A model generated the notes under the pieces. It was given only the letters and a program-made list of their open reading frames with translations, was not told the origin of the DNA and made no database searches. 64,000 nt of DNA from Pseudomonas paralcaligenes (GTDB lineage Bacteria; Pseudomonadota; Gammaproteobacteria; Pseudomonadales; Pseudomonadaceae), in assembly GCF_019655855.1 (NCBI RefSeq), contig NZ_BPFX01000014.1, positions 253,176 to 317,175 on the forward strand, read 5' to 3'. Below, piece after piece: positions 20,145 through 28,816 of this stretch. The position numbers and the translations under genes are program-made. The first letter of the stretch is position 1; every line of letters starts with the position of its first letter.

Positions 20145-20561
20145 ATGTCGGAAAAACGCCTGCTCCATACCGCCCATATCCCGGTGCGCTGGGGCGACAT
20201 GGACAACTACGGCCACGTCAACAACACCGTCTACCTGGAATACGTCCAGGAAGCGCGGGTGGCCTGGTTCGCCAGCGTAGGCCTGGACATCGACCACGAC
20301 GCCCAGGGGCCGGTGGTGCTGCAGACCCTGCACACCTACCTGAAGCCGGTGGTCCACCCCGCCACCGTGGTGGTCGAACTGTACGCCGGCCCGGTCGGGC
20401 GCAGCAGCCTGGTGGTCGAGCACCGCCTGAGCACCCTGGAAGATCCGCAGAACTGCTACGGAGAGGGCCACTGCAAGCTGGTGTGGATCGACCACGGCGG
20501 CAATGTCTCGGTGCCCGTGCCCGACGACGTGCGCCGGGTGATGGGCGTCGATCCGTCGTAA
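20145..20561 (+). CDS. Hotdog-fold acyl-CoA thioesterase (YbgC/4HBT type)
   Basis: 138 residues from ATG 20145 (MSEKRLLHTAHIPVRWGDMD); an in-frame GTG at 20133 is an alternative. VRWGDMDNYGHVNNTVYLEY carries the catalytic Asp of the 4HBT family. Members hydrolyse short or aromatic acyl-CoAs; the substrate is not deducible. It is divergent from mlaA and followed 57 nt later by the HAD-like gene. Confidence 0.88.
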   Translation: MSEKRLLHTAHIPVRWGDMDNYGHVNNTVYLEYVQEARVAWFASVGLDIDHDAQGPVVLQTLHTYLKPVVHPATVVVELYAGPVGRSSLVVEHRLSTLEDPQNCYGEGHCKLVWIDHGGNVSVPVPDDVRRVMGVDPS

Positions 20562-20618
20562 CCGGATCGTCACAGGCGCTCGCTACCCTGCCCCGAACGC
20601 TTCGGGAAACGAATCGCC

Positions 20619-21281
20619 ATGCCAGCCCCCCAGTTCACCGCCCTGCTGTTCGGCCTGACCGGTTGCCTGGTCGACCACGGCGCCCGCACCCTGCCGGTCG
20701 CCCTGCAGCATACGGGGCTGCGCCACTGCCCCGCAGACCTGCGGCAACCGCAGCTGCTGGACAGCCTGCTCGCCAGCGCGGACGAGCGGGCCGAGGCGCT
20801 GCCCGGCGTGATCGAGCTGCTGGAGGAGCTGGCGCTCCAGCGCCTACCCCATGCCGCCCTGGACGAACTGCCCGCCGAAGTCGCGTGGCGACTGGCAAGC
20901 GCCCTGCCCCGCGACGTCACCCTCTGCTGCACCGGAGACGCCCGCCCCTGGCCAGCGCCTGACAGCCTCTGGCAGGCGCTGGCCCAGTTGCAGGTGGAGT
21001 GCCTGGAAGGCTGCGTGCTGATCGCCAGTGAGCCGCGCCTGTTGCAGGCAGGACTGAATGCCGGGCTCTGGTGCATCGGCCTGGCCAGCTGCGGCTCGTC
21101 GTGCGGGCTGGCCCTGGCCGACTGGCAGGCCCTGCCCGCCGCCGAGCGCGAGAAGCTGCGCGCCCAGGCCACCCTGGAGCTGTACCGGCTCGGCGCCCAT
21201 TCGGTGATCGACCACCCCGGCGAGTTGCCGGCATGCCTGCACGATCTTGCGGCGCGCCGGGACAAGGGCGAAAAACCCTAG
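20619..21281 (+). CDS. HAD-superfamily-like protein lacking the catalytic Asp
   Basis: 220 residues. The fold recalls a HAD hydrolase of the phosphonoacetaldehyde hydrolase type: an N-terminal strand-loop, a helical cap, and CTGD (about 107) as motif II. Motif I reads LLFGLTGCLVD where active enzymes have DxDGT or DWAGT, so nucleophile and second Asp are Gly and Thr. It is therefore probably not a phosphotransferase and may have a binding role. From memory, a phnX-like gene occupies this position in P. aeruginosa. Confidence 0.6.
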   Translation: MPAPQFTALLFGLTGCLVDHGARTLPVALQHTGLRHCPADLRQPQLLDSLLASADERAEALPGVIELLEELALQRLPHAALDELPAEVAWRLASALPRDVTLCCTGDARPWPAPDSLWQALAQLQVECLEGCVLIASEPRLLQAGLNAGLWCIGLASCGSSCGLALADWQALPAAEREKLRAQATLELYRLGAHSVIDHPGELPACLHDLAARRDKGEKP

Positions 21282-21325
21282 CCACGCCGCAGCAAACGAC
21301 GTGGTAGTTGAATGTATCGTTAGGC
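21282..21325. repeat. attC-like half site at the edge of the AT-rich insert
   Basis: Just after the HAD stop codon is an imperfect palindrome (CCACG 21282-21286 and CGTGG 21300-21304). TTGAATGTATC and GTTAGGC (21319-21325) follow. GTTAGGC fits the integron R' consensus GTTRRRY. GC content drops sharply right after it. The other half of a complete attC is not seen. Confidence 0.3.
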
Positions 21326-21442
21326 TCCTGCGACGAACTCGAAGCGATAGCCCTCGAAAAAACGGAAGCTGGAGGCTTCCATTTCTTGCAAGTTGACTGA
21401 AATTTCGCCTACCAGAATAGGTGGCTCTTTTTTGTCATTGCA

Positions 21443-21766
21443 CTAAGCATCAATGCAATCGAGGTCATGGCCGCCAGCCAATATTGATCTGAATACTTCT
21501 AAAACCTGTAGCGTTGCATCTATATCTTCTTGATCTTCTGGCCACCAGTCTACCGGCTGAGAAAATCCGAGGTCTGCCGAGCCTCGGTCAAGGTGCCTAA
21601 AATCGCAGCTACAACCATCCTTTGAACCAAGAAACCATTTTTGGGGATACTGCAGAAGCTCTGCCTCTGGGACTCCGGAGATGCTTCTTGAGAACTGCAT
21701 TAAAGGCGTATTTAGCAGGGTTAAATCCACCTCTGATGTGGTGCTGATTACGGTCATGTAGCACAT
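21443..21766 (-). CDS. Conserved hypothetical protein, MCYMTVIST family
   Basis: 107 residues from ATG 21766. It reads MCYMTVISTTSEVDLTLLN and ends with a Cys-containing SKDGCSCDFRHL, then FSQPVDWWPEDQEDIDATLQ, and CIDA. I recall similar short proteins in Proteobacteria without a known function. The frame is open up to 21979, but the upstream part is read in another frame by the preceding gene, so 21766 is preferred. TTAGG lies 9 nt upstream. Low GC relative to flanks. Confidence 0.65.
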   Translation of the reverse strand: MCYMTVISTTSEVDLTLLNTPLMQFSRSISGVPEAELLQYPQKWFLGSKDGCSCDFRHLDRGSADLGFSQPVDWWPEDQEDIDATLQVLEVFRSILAGGHDLDCIDA

Positions 21767-21845
21767 GGTGAAACCTAACGGTTGGTCAAGGGCGGGATTT
21801 AGCTCATCCAACGAGCGAAGCAAACGGCTTGAACCATTCTCTGTC

Positions 21846-22049
21846 TTATTTCCAAAGCTGGCCTTCACGCACGACCCTACAGTGGTAGCAGCCACTCTCT
21901 TTACTGTTGATGTTGCACCACTCATGGTTACCTTCTGCCTGTTCGCAGTCGGCTCCTTTGGCAGCAACACCCCAGTCAATTATCAACCAAGGCAGATGGC
22001 TTTTGAGCCAAGTTCTAAAGAAATATGGATCACTGAAATATTTAGGCAT
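21846..22049 (-). CDS. Small hypothetical protein (MPKYFSDPYFF)
   Basis: 67 residues from ATG 22049; GGGGGG lies 6 nt upstream. In-frame ATG 22082 would add eleven residues. It reads MPKYFSDPYFFRTWLKSHL at the start and ends YHCRVVREGQLWK, with cysteines in CYHC. No domain recognised. It is one of four short minus-strand genes in an AT-rich insert. Confidence 0.55.
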   Translation of the reverse strand: MPKYFSDPYFFRTWLKSHLPWLIIDWGVAAKGADCEQAEGNHEWCNINSKESGCYHCRVVREGQLWK

Positions 22050-22110
22050 TGGCAACCCCCCTTGCAAAGATACATAAAGCAAGGTTAATGAAAACTAGCC
22101 AAGGGCTGTG

Positions 22111-22503
22111 TCAGGCCTCCCCCGACTTCAACGAACTATTAGTCAAAGCCAGCCCCAATACCGGCACAATCAGCATATACAAGTACTGATCCCAGTATAC
22201 GGACAAGCCGGCAATAAGCCCTGACACATGTAGCCAAGGATTCATCAATGCGAGAAAAGAAGCAATCGCTGCTGCGTAGGCAAGAACATAGCTTGTCGTC
22301 TCCCTCGCCCCGAAAAACACTAACAGCAAAGATGCTGCCGATGAAATTACAACAGTTGGCAAGGCTGAAATTACAAACGAGTACAGCTCAATCCAGTTGT
22401 GCTCTGGAGTCGGCCGTGCCACCAGACCCCCAATCAGAGAAACCGCTAGCCACGGGACGGAAGCGCCAACAATGATTGCTAGAATATGGTTTCTGAAATT
22501 CAT
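22111..22503 (-). CDS. Small four-helix membrane protein
   Basis: 130 residues with four hydrophobic stretches (about 7-28, 40-65, 70-90 and 100-122). It starts MNFRNHILAIIVGASVPWLA. No family recognised. Low GC and lack of homology to neighbours fit an acquired cassette. Its leader shares a GGCTAAATCCC-type stretch with the leader of the gene at 21766. Confidence 0.6.
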   Translation of the reverse strand: MNFRNHILAIIVGASVPWLAVSLIGGLVARPTPEHNWIELYSFVISALPTVVISSAASLLLVFFGARETTSYVLAYAAAIASFLALMNPWLHVSGLIAGLSVYWDQYLYMLIVPVLGLALTNSSLKSGEA

Positions 22504-22597
22504 CGGTGCTTCACTCTGGTTGACATGTGGTTAGAAGTTGGGATTTAGCCCGACCCAACGAACAACATGAGCCCTTTGAGCATATTGCCATGTACAT

Positions 22598-22990
22598 TTA
22601 ATCAAGCTGCTCGGTAATGCTTGAAAAATATGACATTGAAATGATGGCGCCGATTCCAATCACGAGAAAATAGGAAATTAATGAGTCGAATCCACCTTGA
22701 ACGATAAGCCCAAACATCGGCGTAATAAGCCCGGAAACTATGACTGTTATTAGAAACAACGTTCTCCCCCACCTCTTAAGCTGGTGAAGACCAACTAGAG
22801 AAATCAATGTGACCCCGGTGATAATGTAAGGAATAGGGCCGTAAAAACTGACCCGCCCTCCATACCCATTCCAGCTTAAGGCGTCAAGTTCTTCTTGACT
22901 GTACATAAGATGCCATGCATATGGCATAAGAATGTACACCAAATATAGTAGAAAGGTTGCCACAACAACTTTCTTAAAGAATCCCTTCAT
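22598..22990 (-). CDS. Small membrane protein
   Basis: 130 residues. An N-terminal hydrophobic segment (about 8-26), a polar segment with SQEELDALSWNGYGG, and three further hydrophobic segments (about 52-67, 74-95 and 101-122). No family recognised. Its length, membrane topology and AT-rich codons match its neighbour at 22111. Confidence 0.6.
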   Translation of the reverse strand: MKGFFKKVVVATFLLYLVYILMPYAWHLMYSQEELDALSWNGYGGRVSFYGPIPYIITGVTLISLVGLHQLKRWGRTLFLITVIVSGLITPMFGLIVQGGFDSLISYFLVIGIGAIISMSYFSSITEQLD

Positions 22991-23350
22991 GATTTCCTCG
23001 ACCGAACATAACTGTTATTGAGCGAAGTCACTGCCGCATAATGCTCTTGCAAAATGTCACAGGGCAGCCTTATACACTAATTTCTTGGTATCCATGCGAG
23101 CAAAGAAAATCAAACGCGACATCGGTGGAACGAAAATCGACACACCCGAAGACTATGTATGAGCACAAAGGCTGTCTAGAGAGGTGTCGAAAAATGCGGT
23201 TTGGTCTTGACTCCTACCAGAAAACCCTGACACCCAAAACTTGCCCTGGATCAGGCGAGCGTCGCCGGCCTGGATTAACCTTCAGCCAGATGCAGCGAAC
23301 CCGGAGCGCAAGGTCCGGTCCACTCTGCGATAGCCATAAAGGAGACGACC
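22991..23350. other. 360-bp gap at the right edge of the AT-rich insert
   Basis: AT-rich sequence gives way to core-like GC at about 23250. It presumably holds promoters for the minus-strand gene at 22990 and the plus-strand DUF4404 gene. A 22-codon plus-strand frame (23095-23163, MRAKKIKRDIGGTKIDTPED...) is present but not supported as a gene. No repeat or RNA gene recognised. Confidence 0.5.
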
Positions 23351-23614
23351 ATGTCCGCACGCCTGCAGCACCATTTCCAGCAACTGCGCGAGGAGCTCGC
23401 GACCGACGCGCCGCTGGACGTCGATGATCGCGCCGCGCTGCTCGAGCTGATGCAGGAGATCGACCTCAAGCTGGCCAGGGAACTGGCCAGCGACCCCGAC
23501 GCCACCCTGGTCGACGGCGTCAATCTGGCGGTCGAGCGCTTCGAAAGCCAGCACCCCACCCTGACCGGAACCCTGCGCAACATCCTGCAGAGCCTGGCCA
23601 ACATGGGTATCTGA
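23351..23614 (+). CDS. DUF4404 family protein
   Basis: 87 residues, preceded by GGAG. It is a small acidic helical protein with MSARLQHHFQQLREELATD and LVDGVNLAVERFESQHPTLT, which I recognise as DUF4404. Function is unknown. A strong terminator follows and is shared with convergent deaD. Confidence 0.8.
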   Translation: MSARLQHHFQQLREELATDAPLDVDDRAALLELMQEIDLKLARELASDPDATLVDGVNLAVERFESQHPTLTGTLRNILQSLANMGI

Positions 23615-23628
23615 TTTTCGCCCCGTAA

Positions 23629-23670
23629 CGAAAAACGCCCCCTCCGGTCTGGCCGGAGGGGGCGTTTCTG
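23629..23670. terminator. Bidirectional terminator between DUF4404 gene and deaD
   Basis: A long perfect GC-rich stem (AAACGCCCCCTCCGG and complement, 23632-23667) with a short loop and A/T flanks. Confidence 0.9.
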
Positions 23671-23686
23671 CACATCGACTTCTGAA

Positions 23687-25384
23687 TCAGTCTTCGCGGT
23701 AGCGACGCAGCTTCAGGGACTTGCCGGCGACGCGGGTGTCCTTGAGTTTGCCGAGCAGGCGATCCAAGCCGTCTTCCGGCAGCTCGATCAGGCTGAAGGT
23801 CTCGCGAATCTGGATGCGGCCGATCGCATCACGCTGCAGGCCACCCTCGTTGAGGATGGCGCCCAGCAGGTTCTTCGCGGCGATACCGTCACGCGCGCCA
23901 AGGGCGGTGCGGCAGCGGGCCTTGCCTTCGCTCGGCGCAGCCATCGGCCGGCGCTCGCGGACTTCACCACGGTCGCCGCGGTCGTACGAACGCTCGGGAC
24001 GGTCGCCGTCACGCTCGCGGCGCTCGCGCGGGGCGCCGACGCTCGGCACCAGCGGCTGCTCGCGCTCGACGCTGGCCAGATCCAGGGCCTGGCCACCGGT
24101 GGCCTTCTTCAGCAGGGCCGCGGCCAGAGCGCGCGGGCTGCAGCCGATGTCGGCGATCAGGCGGTCCAGCAGAGCGCCGTGGCTGGTTTCAGCGTCGGCG
24201 GTCAGCGGAGTGAGGCTGGTAGTGAGCTTCTTGATGCGGGCGTCCAGCACCTGCTGCGGGTTGGGCAGCTTGACCTCGCCGACCTTCTGCCCGGTGACGC
24301 GCTCGATCACCTGCAGCATGCGGCGCTCACGCGGAGTCACCAGCAGCAGGGCGCGGCCATCGCGACCGGCTCGGCCGGTACGGCCGATACGGTGCACGTA
24401 GGACTCCGGGTCGTACGGCATGTCGACGTTGAGCACGTGGGTGATGCGCGGCACGTCGATGCCACGGGCGGCCACGTCGGTGGCGACCACGATGTCCAGG
24501 CGGCCGTCCTTGAGCGATTCGATCACGCGCTCGCGCTGGTTCTGGGCGATGTCGCCGTTCAGCGCGGCGGCCTTGTAGCCCTTGGCTTCCAGGGCGCCGG
24601 CCAGGTCCAGGGTGGCCTGCTTGGTGCGCACGAAGGCGATCAGGGCGTCGAAGTCCTCTACTTCCAGCAGGCGGGTCACGGCGTTGATCTTCTGATCGGC
24701 GTGGATCATCAGGTGCGCCTGCTCGATGCGCGACACGGTCTGGGTCTTGGCCGCGATCTTGACGTGCTTGGGCTCGTGCAGGTGCTTCTCGGCAATCTCG
24801 CGGATCGAGTGCGGCAGGGTCGCGGAGAACAGCACGCTCTGGCGGGTTGCCGGCATGGCCTGGAAGATCACTTCCAGGTCGTCCATGAAGCCGAGCTTGA
24901 GCATCTCGTCGGCTTCGTCCAGCACCAGGTGGCGGATGGTCGACAGCAGCTGGTCGTTGCGGCTCAGGTGGTCGACCAGGCGGCCCGGAGTGGCGACGAT
25001 GATCTGCGCGCCCATGCGCAGGGACTTGAGCTGCGGGCCCATCGGCGCGCCGCCGTAGACGGCCACGACGTTCACGCCGGGCATCTGCTTGGAGTAGGTC
25101 TCGAACGCGGTGGCCACCTGCAGGGCCAGTTCGCGGGTCGGCGCCAGGATCAGCGCCTGGGGCTCGCGCTTGGCCGGGTCGATCCTGGACAGGATCGGCA
25201 AGGCGAAGGCGGCGGTCTTGCCGGTGCCGGTCTGGGCCTGGCCGATCATGTCGTGGCCGGCCAGGATCATCGGGATGGCCTGGGCCTGGATGGGGGACGG
25301 CTCTTCGTAACCGACCGCGGTCAGCGCGGCGAGAATGGCGGGATGAAGGCCGAGATCGGCAAAGGTGCCGGTTTCCTGGGTCAT
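23687..25384 (-). CDS. deaD: DEAD-box ATP-dependent RNA helicase, DeaD/CsdA type
   Basis: 565 residues from ATG 25384 (MTQETGTFADLGL). The in-frame extension to 25735 is non-coding in character. Helicase motifs in order: Q motif PSPIQAQAIP, motif I AQTGTGKTAAF, PTRELALQ, DEAD in VLDEADEML, SAT, and motif VI HRIGRTGRAGRDG. A basic linker rich in RERD repeats (about 445-490) leads to a DbpA-type RNA-binding domain (about 495-565). The protein remodels structured RNA in ribosome assembly and mRNA decay, especially in the cold. The 260-nt leader is long, as for cold-induced deaD. Confidence 0.95.
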   Translation of the reverse strand: MTQETGTFADLGLHPAILAALTAVGYEEPSPIQAQAIPMILAGHDMIGQAQTGTGKTAAFALPILSRIDPAKREPQALILAPTRELALQVATAFETYSKQMPGVNVVAVYGGAPMGPQLKSLRMGAQIIVATPGRLVDHLSRNDQLLSTIRHLVLDEADEMLKLGFMDDLEVIFQAMPATRQSVLFSATLPHSIREIAEKHLHEPKHVKIAAKTQTVSRIEQAHLMIHADQKINAVTRLLEVEDFDALIAFVRTKQATLDLAGALEAKGYKAAALNGDIAQNQRERVIESLKDGRLDIVVATDVAARGIDVPRITHVLNVDMPYDPESYVHRIGRTGRAGRDGRALLLVTPRERRMLQVIERVTGQKVGEVKLPNPQQVLDARIKKLTTSLTPLTADAETSHGALLDRLIADIGCSPRALAAALLKKATGGQALDLASVEREQPLVPSVGAPRERRERDGDRPERSYDRGDRGEVRERRPMAAPSEGKARCRTALGARDGIAAKNLLGAILNEGGLQRDAIGRIQIRETFSLIELPEDGLDRLLGKLKDTRVAGKSLKLRRYRED

Positions 25385-25646
25385 GGGTCTGCCTCTGTGT
25401 GCATCCGCAAAAACCCAGGAACAAAGGCTGCGCATGCCGTGTAAGACCTTGTGGGTCACCCTGGCAGCCGATCGACGGGTATTTGCGAAAACGATGGATG
25501 AAACGTCAAGGGTAGTCCGCGCGGGCGGACCAGCAGCGAAGCCGGGCTTCGTGAAATTGACGGGGCCAGTTTTGGCCGGGCGCGAATCATACAGGAAAAA
25601 GCTGACTACGGGTCGGGATTTTGCGCCATCCGGCCGAACGGCGCGC
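25385..25646. other. Leader/promoter region of deaD
   Basis: 262 bp between divergent-side deaD and the end of the methyltransferase-like gene, both minus strand. It holds the deaD promoter and long 5' UTR. I identified no specific motif. Confidence 0.45.
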
Positions 25647-26402
25647 TCAGGTGGCCGGGCGCAGCACGTCCAGCAGCGGCTGCAGGGAGTAGCCCAGGCG
25701 CGGCTTGAGTGCCTCGGCGCGGGCCGTGAGGGCATCGAGGCCGAGGGGCTGGTCGAGGTCCGCCGGCACCAGCAGGACGACGTTGCCCTCCTTCACGGGA
25801 ATCTCCCAGTAGTGGCGGTGGTACAGGCCGCGCAACAGGGCCGCGCCCAATGGGCGGCCGTCGTCGGTGCCCCACTGGTTGATCACCAGCCAGCCGCCGG
25901 GATTGAGGCGCTTCTGGCAGTTTTCCAGGAAGCGCCAGGCCAGGTGACCGGCCGCCGGACCGGTGTCGGTGTAGAGGTCGACGAAGATCAGGTCGGCCGA
26001 TTCGGCGCTGTCCAGCAGCTCCAGCGCGTCGCCGATGCGCACGGTCAGGCGCGGGTCGTCGGCCAGGCCCAGGTGGCGCATGGCCAGGCGTGGCACGTCG
26101 GGGCGCAACTCGATCACCTCGACATCGTCCAGCGGCAGGAACTTGAGGCACGCCTGGGTCAGGGTGCCGCCACCGAGGCCGAGGAACAGCGCCGACTCCG
26201 GCGCCTCGTGGCACAGGCCGCCGATCAGCATGGCGCGGGTGTAGTCGTACTCCAGCCAGGCCGGGTCGCGGGTGTAGGTGCAGCTCTGCTCGATGGCCTC
26301 GCCGAACTCGAGGAAGCGGTAGTCGCCCACCTCCAGCACGCGGATCACGCCCCAGTCGTCGCGCACTTCCTCCAGCAGGATTTCCTCGCGCAGGTCGCTC
26401 AT
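25647..26402 (-). CDS. Spermidine-synthase-like methyltransferase-fold protein
   Basis: 251 residues. The fold has the nucleotide-binding motif FLGLGGGTLTQACLKFLP (about 93-110), acidic VEVIELRPDV and DLIFVDLY. This matches polyamine-synthase-like proteins without the usual catalytic N-terminal beta-domain residues I would need to call a spermidine synthase. Its ATG overlaps the stop of the upstream AraC gene by 4 nt (ATGA), so both are in one transcript. Confidence 0.75.
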   Translation of the reverse strand: MSDLREEILLEEVRDDWGVIRVLEVGDYRFLEFGEAIEQSCTYTRDPAWLEYDYTRAMLIGGLCHEAPESALFLGLGGGTLTQACLKFLPLDDVEVIELRPDVPRLAMRHLGLADDPRLTVRIGDALELLDSAESADLIFVDLYTDTGPAAGHLAWRFLENCQKRLNPGGWLVINQWGTDDGRPLGAALLRGLYHRHYWEIPVKEGNVVLLVPADLDQPLGLDALTARAEALKPRLGYSLQPLLDVLRPAT

Positions 26403-27367
26403 TGGCCGAGCCCCTGGCGGAACTGCCCGGGGGTGATCCCACTCCAGCGCCGGAAGGCCTTGGCGAAGGCGCTCTCGTCGGAGAAGCCGAGCCCCTCGGC
26501 GACCTCGGCCACCCGTGGCGATTCGCGCAGGCGCTGCTCGGCCATCTGGTGCAGCACCTGGTCGCGCAGCAGCTTGAAGCTGGTGCCCTCGTCGGCCAGC
26601 TTGCGGTTCAGGTGACGGCCGCTCAGCTCCAGCTGTTCGGCGATGCGCTCCTTGCCCCAGCGCGGTTGCTGGCGCAGCAGTTGCTGCACCCGCGCCGCCA
26701 GGCTCTGGTTGCCGAGGCGCTCCAGCAGGCTGTCGGCCAGGCCGCGCAGGTGCTCGCGCATCAGCGCGTTGGCCTGGATCAGCGGCATGCCCAGGTCGGC
26801 GCGGTCGAACAGCAGCGCGTCGGCTTCGGCGCCGAAGCGCAGCGGACAGCCGAGCAGCTCGATGTAGCGTGCCTCGGCCGCGCGCAGCGGATGGGCGAAG
26901 TGCAGCTCCAGCGGCTGGATGCGCTCGCCGGTGATCCAGCGCGCCATGTGCACCAGGCTGGCCAGCACCGCTTCCACCCGCTCCTCGCGGCGCACCTGAT
27001 AGTGCGGCAGGTAGACCAGGCGCAACTGGTCGCCCTCCTCGCTCAGACCGAACTCGCCGCCCTCGCCGACGATGGGGTAGTACTCCAGGAGCGCTTCCAG
27101 CGCCTCGCCCAGGGTCTCGCAGCTCATCAGCAGCGCACCGACCATGTCCAGGTGCCCGACCTGCAGGGCGCTGCCCAGGCGCAGGCCGATCAGCGGGTCA
27201 TGGGCGGCGGCGCAGAAGGCCTCCCACAGGGCCTCCTGGCGCGCCAGCGGGATGCGCGCCTCCTGGCCGAGCGCCCGCAGTTCGACGGGTAGCGGCAAGG
27301 CCAGGCGCTCGGCGGCCTGGAGGATGGCCTGGGCGTAGTGGACGGTGACCGAAGGCGGGTTGCTCAT
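26399..27367 (-). CDS. AraC-family transcriptional regulator
   Basis: 322 residues. An N-terminal Arabinose_bd-like domain (about 20-205) is followed by a C-terminal AraC pair of helix-turn-helix motifs (about 225-320). The second contains VAEVAEGLGFSDESAFAKAF and RRWSGITPGQFR, the family signature. It is divergent from the FMO operon across 105 bp, so it probably controls that operon; the ligand is unknown. Confidence 0.92.
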   Translation of the reverse strand: MSNPPSVTVHYAQAILQAAERLALPLPVELRALGQEARIPLARQEALWEAFCAAAHDPLIGLRLGSALQVGHLDMVGALLMSCETLGEALEALLEYYPIVGEGGEFGLSEEGDQLRLVYLPHYQVRREERVEAVLASLVHMARWITGERIQPLELHFAHPLRAAEARYIELLGCPLRFGAEADALLFDRADLGMPLIQANALMREHLRGLADSLLERLGNQSLAARVQQLLRQQPRWGKERIAEQLELSGRHLNRKLADEGTSFKLLRDQVLHQMAEQRLRESPRVAEVAEGLGFSDESAFAKAFRRWSGITPGQFRQGLGQ

Positions 27368-27472
27368 GGAGTCCTGAATTAACCGGAAGAGGTCCTGTTT
27401 GAGCCGTTACGGCATGCAGGTGGCTGCATATGCTTGCGGAACATAACCAGAAAGACAATCGAGTAGCCTTGC

Positions 27473-28816
27473 ATGCATGCCATCATCGGCGCCGGCCCCA
27501 TGGGGCTGGCCGCTGCACGTCAGTTGCAGCGCCATGGTATCCCTTTCGTCGGCTTCGAACTGCACCACGATGTCGGCGGCCTGTGGGATATCGCCAACCC
27601 GCACAGCACCATGTACGAGTCGGCCCACCTGATCTCGTCCAAGGGCATGACCCAGTTCGACGAATTTCCCATGGCGGACGAGGTGCCGCCCTACCCGCAC
27701 CATAGCCAGATCGGCCGCTACTTCCGCGACTACGCCGAACGCTTCGGCCTGCGCCAGCACTACCGGTTCGATACCCGGGTGGTGCGCGTCGAGCGCCTGA
27801 GCCGGGGCTGGCGGCTGGTCAGCGAGCACGGCGGCAGCCAGCGCGAGTGGCAGTTCGACGGCGTGCTGATCGCCAACGGCACCCTGCACACTCCCAACCA
27901 GCCGGCGCTGCCCGGCCGCTTCACCGGCGAGCTGCTGCATTCTTCTGCCTACAAGAGTGCGGAGGTGTTCGCAGGCAAGCGCGTGCTGGTGGTCGGCTGC
28001 GGCAACTCGGCCTGCGACATCGCCGTGGACGCCGTGCACCGGGCGAAATCGGTGGACCTGTCGGTGCGCCGCGGCTATCACTTCCTGCCCAAGTTCATCC
28101 TCGGCAGGCCGACCGACACCTTCGGCGGCGCGGTGAAGCTGCCGCGCCGGCTCAAGCAGCTGGTCGACGGCCTGGTGGCCCGCGTCCTGGTCGGCAAGCC
28201 CTCGCAGTACGGCCTGCCCGATCCGGACTACCGCCTGTACGAGTCGCACCCGGTGATGAATTCCCTGGTGCTGCACCATATCGGCCACGGCGATATCCGG
28301 CCGCGCGGCGACATTCGCGCGGTCGAAGGCAGGACCGTGATCTTCGCCGACGGCCGCCAGGGCGAATACGACCTGATCCTGCAGGCCACGGGCTACCAGC
28401 TCGACTACCCCTTCATCGACCGCGCCGAGCTGAACTGGCCGGACGGCGCCGATGCCCCGCAGCTCTACCTCAACGTGTTCCACCCGCAGCACGCCGATCT
28501 GTTCATGCTCGGCATGATCGAGGCCTCGGGCCTGGGCTGGCAGGGCCGCGCCGAACAGGCCGAGCTGGTCGCCCTGGCGATCCGCCAGCAGCTGGATGGC
28601 CGAGCCTCGGCCAGGGCCTTGCGCGACACCGTGCGGCAACGCGCCGGCCAGCGCCTGGACGGCGGCTACGCCTACCTGAAGCTGCCGCGCATGGCCTACT
28701 ACGTGCACAAGACCAGCTACCGCGCCGCGCTCAAGGCACACATCGCTGAGCTGCGCCGCGACCTCGCGCCCACCACCCAGCCCGAGGAGCGGCCCGATGC
28801 CCAGCGTCAATCTTGA
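27473..28816 (+). CDS. Flavin-containing monooxygenase
   Basis: 447 residues. FAD-binding GAGPMG lies at the very N-terminus (about 6-11), and the NADPH-binding VVGCGNSACDIA at about 173-184. The FMO fingerprint FTGELLHSSAYK (FxGxxxHxxxY) is at about 151-162, and an ATG motif near residue 305. Such enzymes oxygenate amines, sulfides or ketones (Baeyer-Villiger). First gene of a plus-strand operon; the next gene starts 20 nt before its stop. Substrate not deducible. Confidence 0.88.
   Translation: MHAIIGAGPMGLAAARQLQRHGIPFVGFELHHDVGGLWDIANPHSTMYESAHLISSKGMTQFDEFPMADEVPPYPHHSQIGRYFRDYAERFGLRQHYRFDTRVVRVERLSRGWRLVSEHGGSQREWQFDGVLIANGTLHTPNQPALPGRFTGELLHSSAYKSAEVFAGKRVLVVGCGNSACDIAVDAVHRAKSVDLSVRRGYHFLPKFILGRPTDTFGGAVKLPRRLKQLVDGLVARVLVGKPSQYGLPDPDYRLYESHPVMNSLVLHHIGHGDIRPRGDIRAVEGRTVIFADGRQGEYDLILQATGYQLDYPFIDRAELNWPDGADAPQLYLNVFHPQHADLFMLGMIEASGLGWQGRAEQAELVALAIRQQLDGRASARALRDTVRQRAGQRLDGGYAYLKLPRMAYYVHKTSYRAALKAHIAELRRDLAPTTQPEERPDAQRQS

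Noticed and set aside
23095-23163. 22-codon ORF MRAKKIKRDIGGTKIDTPED...
   Set aside because: Too short and no clear ribosome binding site; no known match from memory.
24179-25444. 421-codon plus-strand ORF opposite deaD
   Set aside because: Antisense shadow; composition rich in His, Gln and Val typical of such frames.
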